Positions 50,896 through 59,749 of a stretch of DNA of 64,000 nt are shown piece after piece (the stretch's first letter is position 1; each line of letters starts with the position of its first letter). The stretch lies in contig JAHHSD010000003.1 of the NCBI GenBank assembly GCA_020025425.1, positions 23,552 through 87,551 of the forward strand, written 5' to 3'. The translations under genes and the position numbers were made by a program. Below the pieces are notes generated by a model. The model did not search any database and was not told where the DNA came from. It saw only the letters and a list, made by a program, of their open reading frames with translations. The stretch is from Oscillospiraceae bacterium (GTDB lineage: Bacteria > Bacillota > Clostridia > Oscillospirales > Oscillospiraceae).

Positions 50896-51288
50896 ATGCA
50901 AATTCACGAATCCGCCGAAGATTATCTGGAAACGATATTGATTTTAAAGAATAAGCTGGGTATGGTCCGCTCAATCGACATTGTTCACGAGCTCCACTAC
51001 TCCAAGCCAAGCGTCAGCGTCGCCATGAAAGCTCTGCGGAAAAACGGTTATATTGAGATGGATGCAGACGGCTACCTCTCTCTGCTCCCCCCCGGGCAGG
51101 AGATCGCCCAGCGGATCTATACGCGGCACTGCACGCTCTCCCTTTTTTTAGAGAAACTTGGTGTTGATCCTGAGACGGCAGCTGCCGACGCCTGCAAGAT
51201 TGAGCACGATCTCAGTGATGAGAGCTTTTCGAAAATTCAGGCCTTTATGCAAAATGGTCTGTTTCTTCCCCAGAAGGGCTCCGACTGA
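50896..51288 (+). CDS. DtxR/MntR-family metal-dependent regulator
   Basis: A 130-residue regulator with the N-terminal winged helix (about 5-65: ESAEDYLETILILKNKLGMVRSIDIVHELHYSKPSVSVAMKALRKNGYIEMD) and a metal-binding dimer domain (about 70-120). Its ligands are likely His of RHCTLSLFLEKLG, Glu and His of KIEHDLSDE. There is no SH3 domain, as in MntR. The ATG at 50896 follows gaaaggagg. Divergent placement and shared GTTAGC boxes make the feo operon the likely target, so it probably senses iron. Confidence 0.9.
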   Translation: MQIHESAEDYLETILILKNKLGMVRSIDIVHELHYSKPSVSVAMKALRKNGYIEMDADGYLSLLPPGQEIAQRIYTRHCTLSLFLEKLGVDPETAAADACKIEHDLSDESFSKIQAFMQNGLFLPQKGSD

Positions 51289-51337
51289 TTCATCCCAAGT
51301 CAAAACAGCCTGTGAAGCGGTTCAAGGTGGACCGCAG

Positions 51338-51384
51338 AAAAATCCCCCCTGATGCAGCTGCCCGTGCTGCGTCAGGGGGGATTT
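51338..51384. terminator. Convergent terminator between the DtxR gene and the GGDEF/EAL gene
   Basis: AAATCCCCCCTGA (51340-51352) pairs with TCAGGGGGGATTT (51372-51384), extended by GCAGC/GCTGC inside. A T-run of five follows on the minus strand. Confidence 0.92.
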
Positions 51385-51442
51385 CAGTTCAATGGATTTG
51401 CGGATGTCGTCCTATGCTTCCCGGAACATCAGGAGAATCGGA

Positions 51443-54400
51443 TCACATTCCCTGCTCTTCCTCCCCCGCAAATTTCTCATCCATAAGTGTGTAGATCTGG
51501 TCCGTCTCCATGGGGCGGTAGAAGTAAAAGCCCTGGATCATGTCACAGCCGGCCTCCCGGACCAGCTCCTCCTGGAATTCCGTCTCCACACCTTCCATAC
51601 AGACCTTTTTCCCGAATTGATGGCAGGCATAGACGATACTGGTAATAAAATTGTTCTTGTCAAAGGAGTCGGTCATCTCCAGCAGCAGGGACCGGTCCAG
51701 CTTGATGATGCTGGAGGGATATTGCAGGAGGACCCGGAGCGAGGAGTATCCGCTGCCAAAGTCATCCAGTGCGATCTGAATGCCCATATTTGCGCAGGCC
51801 TCCACAAAGCCCACCAATTTTTCGGGCTGCTCGTCCATGCAGCTCTCCGTCATCTCCACGACGATGTGTTTGCCGTCCAGCGAATATTTTTCCAGCGTCT
51901 CCCGAATAAAATCAATGAAACCCTCATCGTTCAGCTGCTGCAGGCTGGCATTGACGGACAAATACCAATCCGGGCAGTAGGACCGGATTCGTGAGCAGGT
52001 GTGCACCGCCTGCTCAAAGACCCAGCGCCCCACCAGATGGATCATATTTTCCCGCTCAATGATGGGAATAAAGATACTGGGCGGAACATCCTTCCCCTCA
52101 AACTGCCAGCGCAGCAGCGTCTCGCCCCCAACGGGCTGTCTGTTTTCTGTGGAGACCAACGGTTGAACTACAATCCGGAAATTCTTCATGCCGTCCATGA
52201 TGTCCTGGCTCAGCTTCATCTCCATATTGGATTGATTCTGGATTTCCTGGATATCCCCTTTGGAGTTGTCGATGTAAAGCTGATCCGGGCTGTTTCTGGC
52301 CACTCTGATCAGGGAGACCATAGCCTCGATAAAGTCCTGAGGTGAGGTGTCCCCCTGGGGGTATCTGAGGACCGCAAAGGAGCATGGATTCTGCACCAGC
52401 ACGCCCATGTGGCGATAGCAGTCCGATATCACTTTCTTGACCTGGGTAATAAACTTCTCCGTCTCTTCCGTGGAGATCACATCCATCAGGGCCAGGCACC
52501 GCATGCCGCTCATGCGATAAAAGGTCGCCTTAGCAGACAGCTTTTCGTACATCTGCTCCGTCATTTCACGAATCAGATCATCGCCGAACCCGCGGCCGTG
52601 GTTGTTGTTGATCTGGGCGATGTTGTTGAATGAGAACCCAATCACCTGACAGTGCTGATTGTGTTTTTTTATGTATTCCAGACTCTGCATCAGAACCGTT
52701 TCTCTGGGGAAATTGGTCAGAGAATCCACCACAAAGCCCTCGTCCTGGTGGGTGATCTGTCCCGCAAAGAACAGGGGTTTGGTGCCGTCCTCACTCCACT
52801 CAATTTTTCCGAAGCACCGGATCCAGATATTGTTCCCCTGGGCGTCCGTAATGGGATACCGCAGGTCGTGGCTCTCCTGCTTCCGGCTCAGCAGATCGTC
52901 CATATCCTTTCTGAACCGCTTCAGCAGATTTTCATCATGAATGCGCAGCGCCCATTTATTGACCAGATCCGGCACCACGTTGCTTTCAAATCCAAACTTG
53001 TCGCGCATACTGTCTGAGACGTAAAAGATGTTTTTCTGCATGTCCCCAAAGAAGAAACAGCTTGTGCTGCTGTCATTTCCAATCAGCGCCAGCAGGAACG
53101 AAACATCACAGTAAGTATTTGACAGAAATTTCTGGAGTTTCAGCTGAGAGTCCGTAATGACCTCCCCCGAGGTAATCAAGGTCCGCTCCAGTCCCTTGCC
53201 CTGTTTCCCCCCATCCAGGGTCTTTTTCAGATTTTCATAATAGGCCGCTTTTTCATCATACATCATAACATCGGCCTGATGGATCACCTGTTCCTTATCA
53301 ATGGGCTGCTGATCGGTCCACGCATACCCTATGGACATCTGGCAGTCGCTCTGCATCACAGCCTGGTTCAAAGCGTCCAGATCTTCTTTCAGCTTATCCT
53401 GGTCCACATCACAGTACAGAGCGACAAATTCATCCCCGCCGACCCGGTAGATCCACTCTGTGTTCAGCGCATATTCAAGGATGTGGTAACAATTTTGCAG
53501 CAGGCGGTTTCCTGCGTTATGGCCCCGGATATCATTCGTCTCCTTTAAGCCGTTGATATCACAGTAGACCACCCCAAAGGATCTGCATGCATCAAACTGC
53601 ACATAGTGCTCATCCAGCGCATTCCGGTTATAGGCCCCCGTCAGGGAATCCCGATAGCTCATCTCATTGAAGTGATGGTACAGCTCGCATCGTTTGAACT
53701 GGACCGCCACCGCACCGCTCAGTGCTTTCAGGACCTGCTCCAGCAGAGCAAACATCTCCTGATCCGGGTTGTCTACTCCAATAAAGCCCTTCAGCTGGTC
53801 ATCCGAGTAAATCGGCATGGCAATCAGGGAGTTGATCCCCTGGGGCTGCAGCAGAGAATAGGTTGCAGGGTATGTGGTCCGAATTTCCTTCAGATCCCAA
53901 ATCAACACTATTTCTCCCTTTTCAAAGGCCTCCATCCAATATGAAATATCCGATAGCGGGAGTTTTTGCAGGATATCCTTCTGCGGGCTTATGCCGGTAC
54001 CGCACCACTCATAGGTATTGCTTGTAGTTTCATCGCTGTCAATTTCGAAAATATATACCCGATCACAGTGAAAGGTTTGCCCCAGATAAGACAGCAGGAC
54101 ATCAATGGATTCGCTGGGATTTTGTGAAATGAAAAAATATTGGAGACATTCATTTAAAATCGTCTCACTTCGGTTATAAAAAATAGATATGTTCCCTTTT
54201 TCCGCCTTATCCATTCTGAGCGCCACTTCCACGCGGTACCTGTGTCCATCCGACACAATCATACGGTCCTTTACAATGAATCGTTTTTTCAACGCCGGAT
54301 TTTCATGTATCCATGTTATAAACTGATCCGTTTTGATCTGGTCATTATTGCAAAAGCTGCATGGACTGCCCTTCATCTGCAAAACTTCGTAACATTTTTT

Positions 54401-54538
54401 GCCTGTGTATGTTTCATGCGCAGGATATCCCAGGCTCTCCCGCAGATGCCGGTTCATATAGACCAGGTCGTGTGTATCGACATCGGATACATACACCATC
54501 TCGTCCAGTGTTTCAAAAAAGTCAAATAATGTTTCCAT
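51443..54538 (-). CDS. Multidomain c-di-GMP enzyme: PAS-GAF-GGDEF-PAS-degenerate GGDEF-EAL
   Basis: A 1,031-residue soluble protein. The PAS domain is about 1-125, with a CxxC (GSPCSFC, 57-63) of the type seen in sensing PAS domains. GAF is about 130-285. GGDEF is about 290-455, with an intact GGDEF at 367-371 and no RxxD inhibitory site. A second PAS is about 480-600. A second GGDEF-like domain (about 605-765) has MSGMR in place of the signature and is likely inactive. EAL is about 780-1020: the signature reads ETLLRW, with VNAS, EMTES, DDFGSGYSS and KLDRS catalytic parts present. It may both make and break c-di-GMP. Promoter 54751-54779. Confidence 0.9.
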   Translation of the reverse strand: METLFDFFETLDEMVYVSDVDTHDLVYMNRHLRESLGYPAHETYTGKKCYEVLQMKGSPCSFCNNDQIKTDQFITWIHENPALKKRFIVKDRMIVSDGHRYRVEVALRMDKAEKGNISIFYNRSETILNECLQYFFISQNPSESIDVLLSYLGQTFHCDRVYIFEIDSDETTSNTYEWCGTGISPQKDILQKLPLSDISYWMEAFEKGEIVLIWDLKEIRTTYPATYSLLQPQGINSLIAMPIYSDDQLKGFIGVDNPDQEMFALLEQVLKALSGAVAVQFKRCELYHHFNEMSYRDSLTGAYNRNALDEHYVQFDACRSFGVVYCDINGLKETNDIRGHNAGNRLLQNCYHILEYALNTEWIYRVGGDEFVALYCDVDQDKLKEDLDALNQAVMQSDCQMSIGYAWTDQQPIDKEQVIHQADVMMYDEKAAYYENLKKTLDGGKQGKGLERTLITSGEVITDSQLKLQKFLSNTYCDVSFLLALIGNDSSTSCFFFGDMQKNIFYVSDSMRDKFGFESNVVPDLVNKWALRIHDENLLKRFRKDMDDLLSRKQESHDLRYPITDAQGNNIWIRCFGKIEWSEDGTKPLFFAGQITHQDEGFVVDSLTNFPRETVLMQSLEYIKKHNQHCQVIGFSFNNIAQINNNHGRGFGDDLIREMTEQMYEKLSAKATFYRMSGMRCLALMDVISTEETEKFITQVKKVISDCYRHMGVLVQNPCSFAVLRYPQGDTSPQDFIEAMVSLIRVARNSPDQLYIDNSKGDIQEIQNQSNMEMKLSQDIMDGMKNFRIVVQPLVSTENRQPVGGETLLRWQFEGKDVPPSIFIPIIERENMIHLVGRWVFEQAVHTCSRIRSYCPDWYLSVNASLQQLNDEGFIDFIRETLEKYSLDGKHIVVEMTESCMDEQPEKLVGFVEACANMGIQIALDDFGSGYSSLRVLLQYPSSIIKLDRSLLLEMTDSFDKNNFITSIVYACHQFGKKVCMEGVETEFQEELVREAGCDMIQGFYFYRPMETDQIYTLMDEKFAGEEEQGM

Positions 54539-54945
54539 GGGGTTTCACCTCTATGTATAACCAAATAATTTCATTGCACTCTTTTGCTGCACAGGATACA
54601 CAATATGCCGCAAAATTGAGATCGTGCCGGGCGAAATCGTGCCGCTGTTTTCATGTCTCTCATGCTCTTCCCATACAGGTTCAGGATCCCAAAACACTGT
54701 GGTTCAAATCTGTAAGCATTTTTCTGTTCCTGATAGAGCTTTGTTTTAATATTCTATCAAATTTTTTGTTGAATTTCAATCTTTGATCTTCTTTTTGCAT
54801 TTTTATCTTCAATTTGTTTTTATATTGACCATAAAATATTCCGATCTGATCGCCCCAAATATACAAAACGGTTGTCAATATTACACTGACCATAGCCTGG
54901 CAGCCGCCGATTCCTACGAATTCAGTCCCCATTCAGCGCAGCAAA
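54539..54945 (-). promoter_or_regulatory. AT-rich upstream region and promoter of the GGDEF/EAL gene
   Basis: On the minus strand TTGAAA (54779-54774), a 17-base spacer and TAGAAT (54756-54751) give a leader of about 205 bases. The leader does not show the GEMM c-di-GMP riboswitch core. A short frame on the minus strand (54681-54932, starting MQKEDQRLK inside it) has no ribosome binding site and is not called. The rest of the gap shows nothing further. Confidence 0.45.
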
Positions 54946-54977
54946 ATGCTCCCGGGCCTCCATGGGTCCGGGAGCAT
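54946..54977. terminator. Terminator downstream of the DUF1667 gene
   Basis: ATGCTCCCGG (54946-54955) pairs with CCGGGAGCAT (54968-54977), with T-runs on both strands. It ends the glycerol operon. Confidence 0.88.
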
Positions 54978-55010
54978 TTTTATGATATCTCTCGCATCTG
55001 CGAGCGGTCT

Positions 55011-55364
55011 TTACGCCTCACCGCTGGCTACGATATCAACTCCACAGCCGCAGATGTTCTCCACCACCATGTCGCAGCGTTTCACAGGAGTATGTACGGC
55101 AGTCTTACGAAGCACATCCATACAATCCATCAAAAGCTCCTTGGGGATCGGCTGCCTGGATCGGACGGGCAGCAGCTCCTGCTCTCCACCCTCACACCTG
55201 ACGGTGGTTGTCAAAATCCGTACCGGGTGAGCAAACTCCTGTCGGCCGTAAGCCTCGCCTCTGGGGCAGGTAAAGCCGGAAATCGAAGCGATCTCGCTGC
55301 CCTCCCCTTCCACGGTAATATGGCAGCCCATCGGGCATACTGTGCAGATAATATTCTTCACCAT
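55011..55364 (-). CDS. DUF1667 protein, glycerol operon
   Basis: A 117-residue protein with an N-terminal cluster of Cys: CTVCPMGC (7-14) and FTCPRGEAYG, plus CGCG near the C-terminus. These could hold an iron-sulfur or other metal centre. DUF1667 genes regularly follow a GlpA-like oxidoreductase and a second flavoprotein, as here, so the three probably form one enzyme. ggaggag precedes the ATG. Its start is 4 bases after the flavoprotein stop. Confidence 0.85.
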   Translation of the reverse strand: MVKNIICTVCPMGCHITVEGEGSEIASISGFTCPRGEAYGRQEFAHPVRILTTTVRCEGGEQELLPVRSRQPIPKELLMDCMDVLRKTAVHTPVKRCDMVVENICGCGVDIVASGEA

Positions 55365-55368
55365 CTGC

Positions 55369-56625
55369 TTACTCCTCCTTCTTGATCTCCACGGTAACAT
55401 CCCCGGTCACCTTTTGGATGGGCACCAGAATATGTTCCATCTCACCGGGACTGACACGCTTGACCTTTTTGGCCGCGATCACCTCATCTCCGCACCTGGC
55501 GATGATTGTAACCGCGCTGTCGGGAGCCAGCACACGGAAGAACAGCTTCACATCCTCGTTGCCGCCGCAGCAGATATACTGGGGACAGAGGTATCTCACA
55601 TGATTGCCGGGGACAGCGTTCACGACCCTGCTGTCGTGATCCAGTTCACCCTTGGCATACCGGGCAGCACAGGCCCCCGCCCGCATACTCTCCACAGTCA
55701 CGTTATCCACCAAATCGTTGACATGGACCACGTTGCCGCAGGCAAAGACACAGGGCGCGGAAGTCTGCATATACTGGTTGACCTCGGGGCCGTTGGTAAT
55801 ACAAGACATCTTGACCGCTGCCTTACAGGTCAGCTCATTCTCCGGAATCAGCCCCACCGACAGCAGCAGCGTATCACAGGGGATGTACTCCTCCGTCTCC
55901 GGGATGGGCTTCCTGTGCTCATCTACCGCCGCCACATACACACCTTCTACCCGCTGGCTGCCCACGATGCGGGTGATCGTATGGGCCAGCTTCAGGGGGA
56001 TCCCAAAGTCGTCCAGACACTGGACCTTATTTCTCGTCAGGCCGGCCAGGAAATCCATGATCTCCACCACGGCCTTCACATGGGCGCCCTCCAGGCTCAT
56101 TCTGCGGGCCATGATCATTCCGATATCACCGGAGCCCAGGATGACAACTTCCCGGCCCACCATGGCATTTTGACGGTTGATCAGCCGCTGAGCCGCACCG
56201 GCAGTATAGATACCGGCCGGACGGGAACCCGGGATCTGAATGGCCGCACGGGTGCGCTCACGGCAGCCCATGGCCAGCACGATACTCTTGGCGCATACTT
56301 TTGTCATACCATATGCGGCGTTCACACAGTAAACCGCATTCTCCTCCGGTACGACCTCCAGCACCATGGAATCCAGCAGGACTTTTGTGCCCAGCGCCAG
56401 AGCCTCATCTCCAAACCGGCCGGCATACTCCGGTCCGGTCAGTTCTTCCTTAAAATAGGTCAGACCAAAGCCCGGATGGATGCATTGCTGCAAAATACCG
56501 CCGATGCTGGTATCTCTTTCAATCAGAAGGACTTCCTCTGCACCTTCTTTTTTTGCCGCCACCGCAGCGGATAACCCGGCAGGTCCCGCTCCGATAATGG
56601 CTACATCACACTTGATCTCATACAC
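55369..56625 (-). CDS. FAD/NAD(P)-binding oxidoreductase of the glycerol operon
   Basis: A 418-residue flavoprotein. The FAD motif GAGPAGLSAAVAAKKEG lies near residues 11-27, GGILQQCIHPGFGL follows, and GSGDIGMIMARR is the second (NAD-binding) GxGxxG. The C-terminal 80 residues carry CGNVVHVNDLVDNVTVES. It is the NADH-dehydrogenase-like partner in the GlpA-flavoprotein-DUF1667 set, likely passing electrons from glycerol-3-phosphate. The start is a GTG at 56625 placed behind aaggag; the longer frame is rejected. Confidence 0.85.
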   Translation of the reverse strand: MYEIKCDVAIIGAGPAGLSAAVAAKKEGAEEVLLIERDTSIGGILQQCIHPGFGLTYFKEELTGPEYAGRFGDEALALGTKVLLDSMVLEVVPEENAVYCVNAAYGMTKVCAKSIVLAMGCRERTRAAIQIPGSRPAGIYTAGAAQRLINRQNAMVGREVVILGSGDIGMIMARRMSLEGAHVKAVVEIMDFLAGLTRNKVQCLDDFGIPLKLAHTITRIVGSQRVEGVYVAAVDEHRKPIPETEEYIPCDTLLLSVGLIPENELTCKAAVKMSCITNGPEVNQYMQTSAPCVFACGNVVHVNDLVDNVTVESMRAGACAARYAKGELDHDSRVVNAVPGNHVRYLCPQYICCGGNEDVKLFFRVLAPDSAVTIIARCGDEVIAAKKVKRVSPGEMEHILVPIQKVTGDVTVEIKKEE

Positions 56626-56695
56626 CCTAAATCGTCTCCTTCCGTCAGCACCAGGCATGAGGACCATGATGCGTTACCGCTCCTTTTGGTGGATC

Positions 56696-58135
56696 TCAGC
56701 GCATCCGTCCCACGACCATATAGGAGCCTTCGTTGTTCTTTCGAACCTGCTCAACAGGCATATTCCACTCACGGGCCAGGAGCTCAATCACCTTTGGTCC
56801 ACAGAAACCGCCCTGGCAGCGACCCATACCGGCTCTCACTCTGCGCTTGACTGCGTCCATACTTCTGGCACCCAGAGGACGGTGGATACAGTCCAGGATC
56901 TCCCCCTCCGTGATGGTCTCGCAGCGGCAAATCACTCTGCCATAAGCCGGATTCTCCGCCGCCAGCTTTTCCTGGGCGTCGCGGTCCATCTCGTGGAAGC
57001 GGACGACTCCCTTTCTGTTTTTCACGAAATTTTCCTTAAAGGTCAGCTCCAGACCGTGATTCATCATCTGCTGGACCACATATTTGCCCATGGCAGGAGA
57101 CAGGGTCAATCCGGTGGAGCGCACACCGGACAGATTAACAAAGCCCTCCAGATCATCCCACATATCGAAGTGCAGACCCTCCGGGTTGCGGTTTGGACGC
57201 AGACCGCAGTACTGGGTCACAGTCTCACGCACATTGACATTGGGAATCAGCCGCTTTACATCGGCCTCGATGCTCTCCAGTCCCTCCGTGGTGATATCCT
57301 TATCGGTCTTATCCTCCAAATCCTCAGCCGTAGGACCGACCAGCATATTTCCGTGAATGGTGGGACACATCAGCTTGCCCTTGGTCAGCTTGGTTGGAAT
57401 GGGCAGGACAATATGCTCCACCTGACAGCTGGCGTTCTTATCCAGAATGTAGAACTGTCCTTTGCGGGGATTTACGAAGTAATCCGCCTTGCCCACCATG
57501 GCAGCAATCTCGTCACAGTATAGGGCGGCCGCATTGATTACATAGTCAGTCTCGATCTCCTCCCCCGTGGTCTGGACCGACCTGACCTTGCCGTTTTCCG
57601 TGGTGATCCCGGTCACCCTGGTGTTCAGCAGGAAGGCAACACCGTTCTCGTTGGCGTTCTCCGCCAGCGCCTGCACCCAGATAAAGGGATCGATGATGCT
57701 CTCTCTGGGGATATAGAGGCCGCCCTTCACCTCCGGATTCAGATTCGGCTCCATCTCCAGCAGCTCGGGGCCTGTCTTGTACTCCACATCATAGACCCGG
57801 TTATTGAATGCCTTCTCCTTAATGGCAGGCAGCTTCTCAAACTGTTCCTGTGTAATGGCCGGCAAAATCGCACCGATCCGCCGAAACGGAACGTCCAGAT
57901 CCCGGGTCAGCTGGTCGTACATGGGGTTGGCTGCCACCACCAGCTGGGATTCCAGTGTACCGGGAGATGCGTCATATCCGGTGTGGATGATTGCACTATT
58001 GGACTTGGACGCATCGCCGCCGATGTCCTCGTTCTTATCTACCACAATGACGCCAATCTGATACTTGGACAATTCTCGGGCGACTGCACAGCCTACTGCG
58101 CCAGCGCCAATCACTACTACATTTGTTTTCAGCAT
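56696..58135 (-). CDS. glpA: GlpA-like FAD-dependent glycerol-3-phosphate dehydrogenase
   Basis: A 479-residue DAO-family flavoprotein. GAGAVGCAVARELSKY (10-25) binds FAD. SNSAIIHTGYDASPG is the GlpA/GlpO-like substrate region, and GRVICRCETITEGEI (around 400) with GMGRCQGGFCGPKV is the C-terminal BFD-like 2Fe-2S domain. It should oxidise glycerol-3-phosphate to dihydroxyacetone phosphate. It lies after glpK. The exact substrate is inferred from this context; members without glpK nearby may use other hydroxy acids. Confidence 0.85.
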   Translation of the reverse strand: MLKTNVVVIGAGAVGCAVARELSKYQIGVIVVDKNEDIGGDASKSNSAIIHTGYDASPGTLESQLVVAANPMYDQLTRDLDVPFRRIGAILPAITQEQFEKLPAIKEKAFNNRVYDVEYKTGPELLEMEPNLNPEVKGGLYIPRESIIDPFIWVQALAENANENGVAFLLNTRVTGITTENGKVRSVQTTGEEIETDYVINAAALYCDEIAAMVGKADYFVNPRKGQFYILDKNASCQVEHIVLPIPTKLTKGKLMCPTIHGNMLVGPTAEDLEDKTDKDITTEGLESIEADVKRLIPNVNVRETVTQYCGLRPNRNPEGLHFDMWDDLEGFVNLSGVRSTGLTLSPAMGKYVVQQMMNHGLELTFKENFVKNRKGVVRFHEMDRDAQEKLAAENPAYGRVICRCETITEGEILDCIHRPLGARSMDAVKRRVRAGMGRCQGGFCGPKVIELLAREWNMPVEQVRKNNEGSYMVVGRMR

Positions 58136-58196
58136 TCTGTTGCCTCCTGTTTCTGTGTTCCCCTATTCAGATTCTTCTTCCGAACTGATGGTATGC

Positions 58197-59714
58197 TTAC
58201 TCCTCAGCCCAATTCTTTGCCCGTTCCACCGCCCGGTGCCAATTTCTCAGCAGCTCATCCCGCTTCTCAGGCTCCATCTGCGGCTCATAGCGCTTATACA
58301 GCTTCCAGTTCTTCTTCAGCTCATTCATATCGTGGAACTCTCCGAGTCCATACGCCGCCAGATAGGCGGCACCCAGAGCGGTGGTCTCAGTGATGACAGG
58401 CACATCTACGGGAATACCAAGGATATCGGCCTGGAACTGCATCAGGAACTCATTCACAACGGCGCCGCCATCCACCCGCATCACCTCAATGGGGATACCG
58501 GAGTCCCTGACCATCACATCCAGATTATCCTTCACCTGATAGGCGATGCTCTCCAGCGTGGCGCGGACCAGCTGTTCCTTCGTGGTTCCTCCGGTCAGTC
58601 CGACGATGGTGCCGCGGGCGTACTGATCCCAGTGGGGAGCCGCCAGGCCGGCAAATGCGGGCACAAAATAGACGTCTCCTGTATCAGGGACCGCTTTCGC
58701 CATAGTCTCGCTCTCGGCGGCGCTGCTGATCAGATTCATCTTATCCCGCAGCCACTGAATTGCGGCCCCGGAAACATAGATCCCGCCGTCCAGCGCGAAT
58801 ATCATCTTCTTATTGTTCAAGCCCCACCCCACCGTGGTCAGCAGACCGTTTGCGGAATAGACAGGCTTGTCACCGGTATTCATCAGCATAAAGCAGCCGG
58901 TTCCATAAGTAGTTTTGACCGTGCCAGGCTCGAAGCATGCCTGACCGAACAGGGCCGCCTGCTGATCGACCACAGAACCGGAAATGGGAACTCTGGCACC
59001 AAACACATCCAGGGGATCGGTCTGCCCATAAATCTCAGCACTGTCGTGGATCTCAGGCAGGATGCTCTTGGGGATACCCAGCACATCCAGGATCTCATCG
59101 TCCCACTCACCGGTGTGAATGTTCAGCAGCATAGTGCGGGAGGCTGTGGAGAAGTCCGTCACATGGACCTTTCCGTGGGTCAGTTTCCAGATCATCCAGC
59201 TGTCCATGGTACCGGCCAGAATGCGGCCCTGCTCGATCTTCTCACGCACGCCCTCTACATGATCCATGATCCAGCGGATCTTGGTGGCGCTGAAATACGC
59301 ATCGACCACCAGGCCGGTCTTCTCACGGATCATATCGCCATACTTTTCGCTGATCTCATCCGCCATCTTTGCAGTACGTCTGTCCTGCCAGACGATGGCA
59401 TTATAAACAGGAACGCCTCTATACCGATCCCACAGCATCACGGTCTCACCCTGGTTGTCCAGCCCCATGCAGGTCAGATCGGCAGCCAGAATGCCCGCCT
59501 CCTTACAGGCCGTCTCGATGGTGGAGAGAACCTTGTTCCAAATTTCCATGGGGTCGTGCTCCACCCAGCCGGGATGGGGGAAATACTGCGTATGTTCCTC
59601 ATAGCCGCGGGCGATCTGGTTCCAGTTTTCATCGAAAATCAGCGCTGTCGTCCCTGTCGTGCCCTGGTCCAACCCGAGATAATACTTTTTTCCATGGTTG
59701 CCTCCTTCCAACAT
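58197..59714 (-). CDS. glpK: Glycerol kinase, with an unusual start
   Basis: A 505-residue FGGY kinase that phosphorylates glycerol. The N-terminal phosphate loop reads YYLGLDQGTTGTTALIFDE. VGWGLNNKKMIFALDGGIYVSGAAIQWLRD and MRVDGGAVVNEFLMQFQADILG are family signatures. The only in-frame ATG near the start (59714) has no good ribosome binding site. An ideal aaggagg-caacc-ATG stands 15 bases downstream but is one base out of frame: the run after ATGG is six As, and seven would give MEKKYYLGLDQ. This is a sequencing slip, a phase-variable tract, or a real change of start. Confidence 0.9.
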   Translation of the reverse strand: MLEGGNHGKKYYLGLDQGTTGTTALIFDENWNQIARGYEEHTQYFPHPGWVEHDPMEIWNKVLSTIETACKEAGILAADLTCMGLDNQGETVMLWDRYRGVPVYNAIVWQDRRTAKMADEISEKYGDMIREKTGLVVDAYFSATKIRWIMDHVEGVREKIEQGRILAGTMDSWMIWKLTHGKVHVTDFSTASRTMLLNIHTGEWDDEILDVLGIPKSILPEIHDSAEIYGQTDPLDVFGARVPISGSVVDQQAALFGQACFEPGTVKTTYGTGCFMLMNTGDKPVYSANGLLTTVGWGLNNKKMIFALDGGIYVSGAAIQWLRDKMNLISSAAESETMAKAVPDTGDVYFVPAFAGLAAPHWDQYARGTIVGLTGGTTKEQLVRATLESIAYQVKDNLDVMVRDSGIPIEVMRVDGGAVVNEFLMQFQADILGIPVDVPVITETTALGAAYLAAYGLGEFHDMNELKKNWKLYKRYEPQMEPEKRDELLRNWHRAVERAKNWAEE

Positions 59715-59749
59715 CCACACAATCGATTTGCCCATCGTGATTGAATCCT

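Noticed and set aside
54539..54744. A c-di-GMP (GEMM) riboswitch before the GGDEF/EAL gene
   Set aside because: The leader is long enough, but the conserved GEMM core sequence was not found.
54681..54932. An 83-codon minus-strand frame in the AT-rich gap
   Set aside because: No ribosome binding site, no family, and it overlaps the promoter of the GGDEF/EAL gene.
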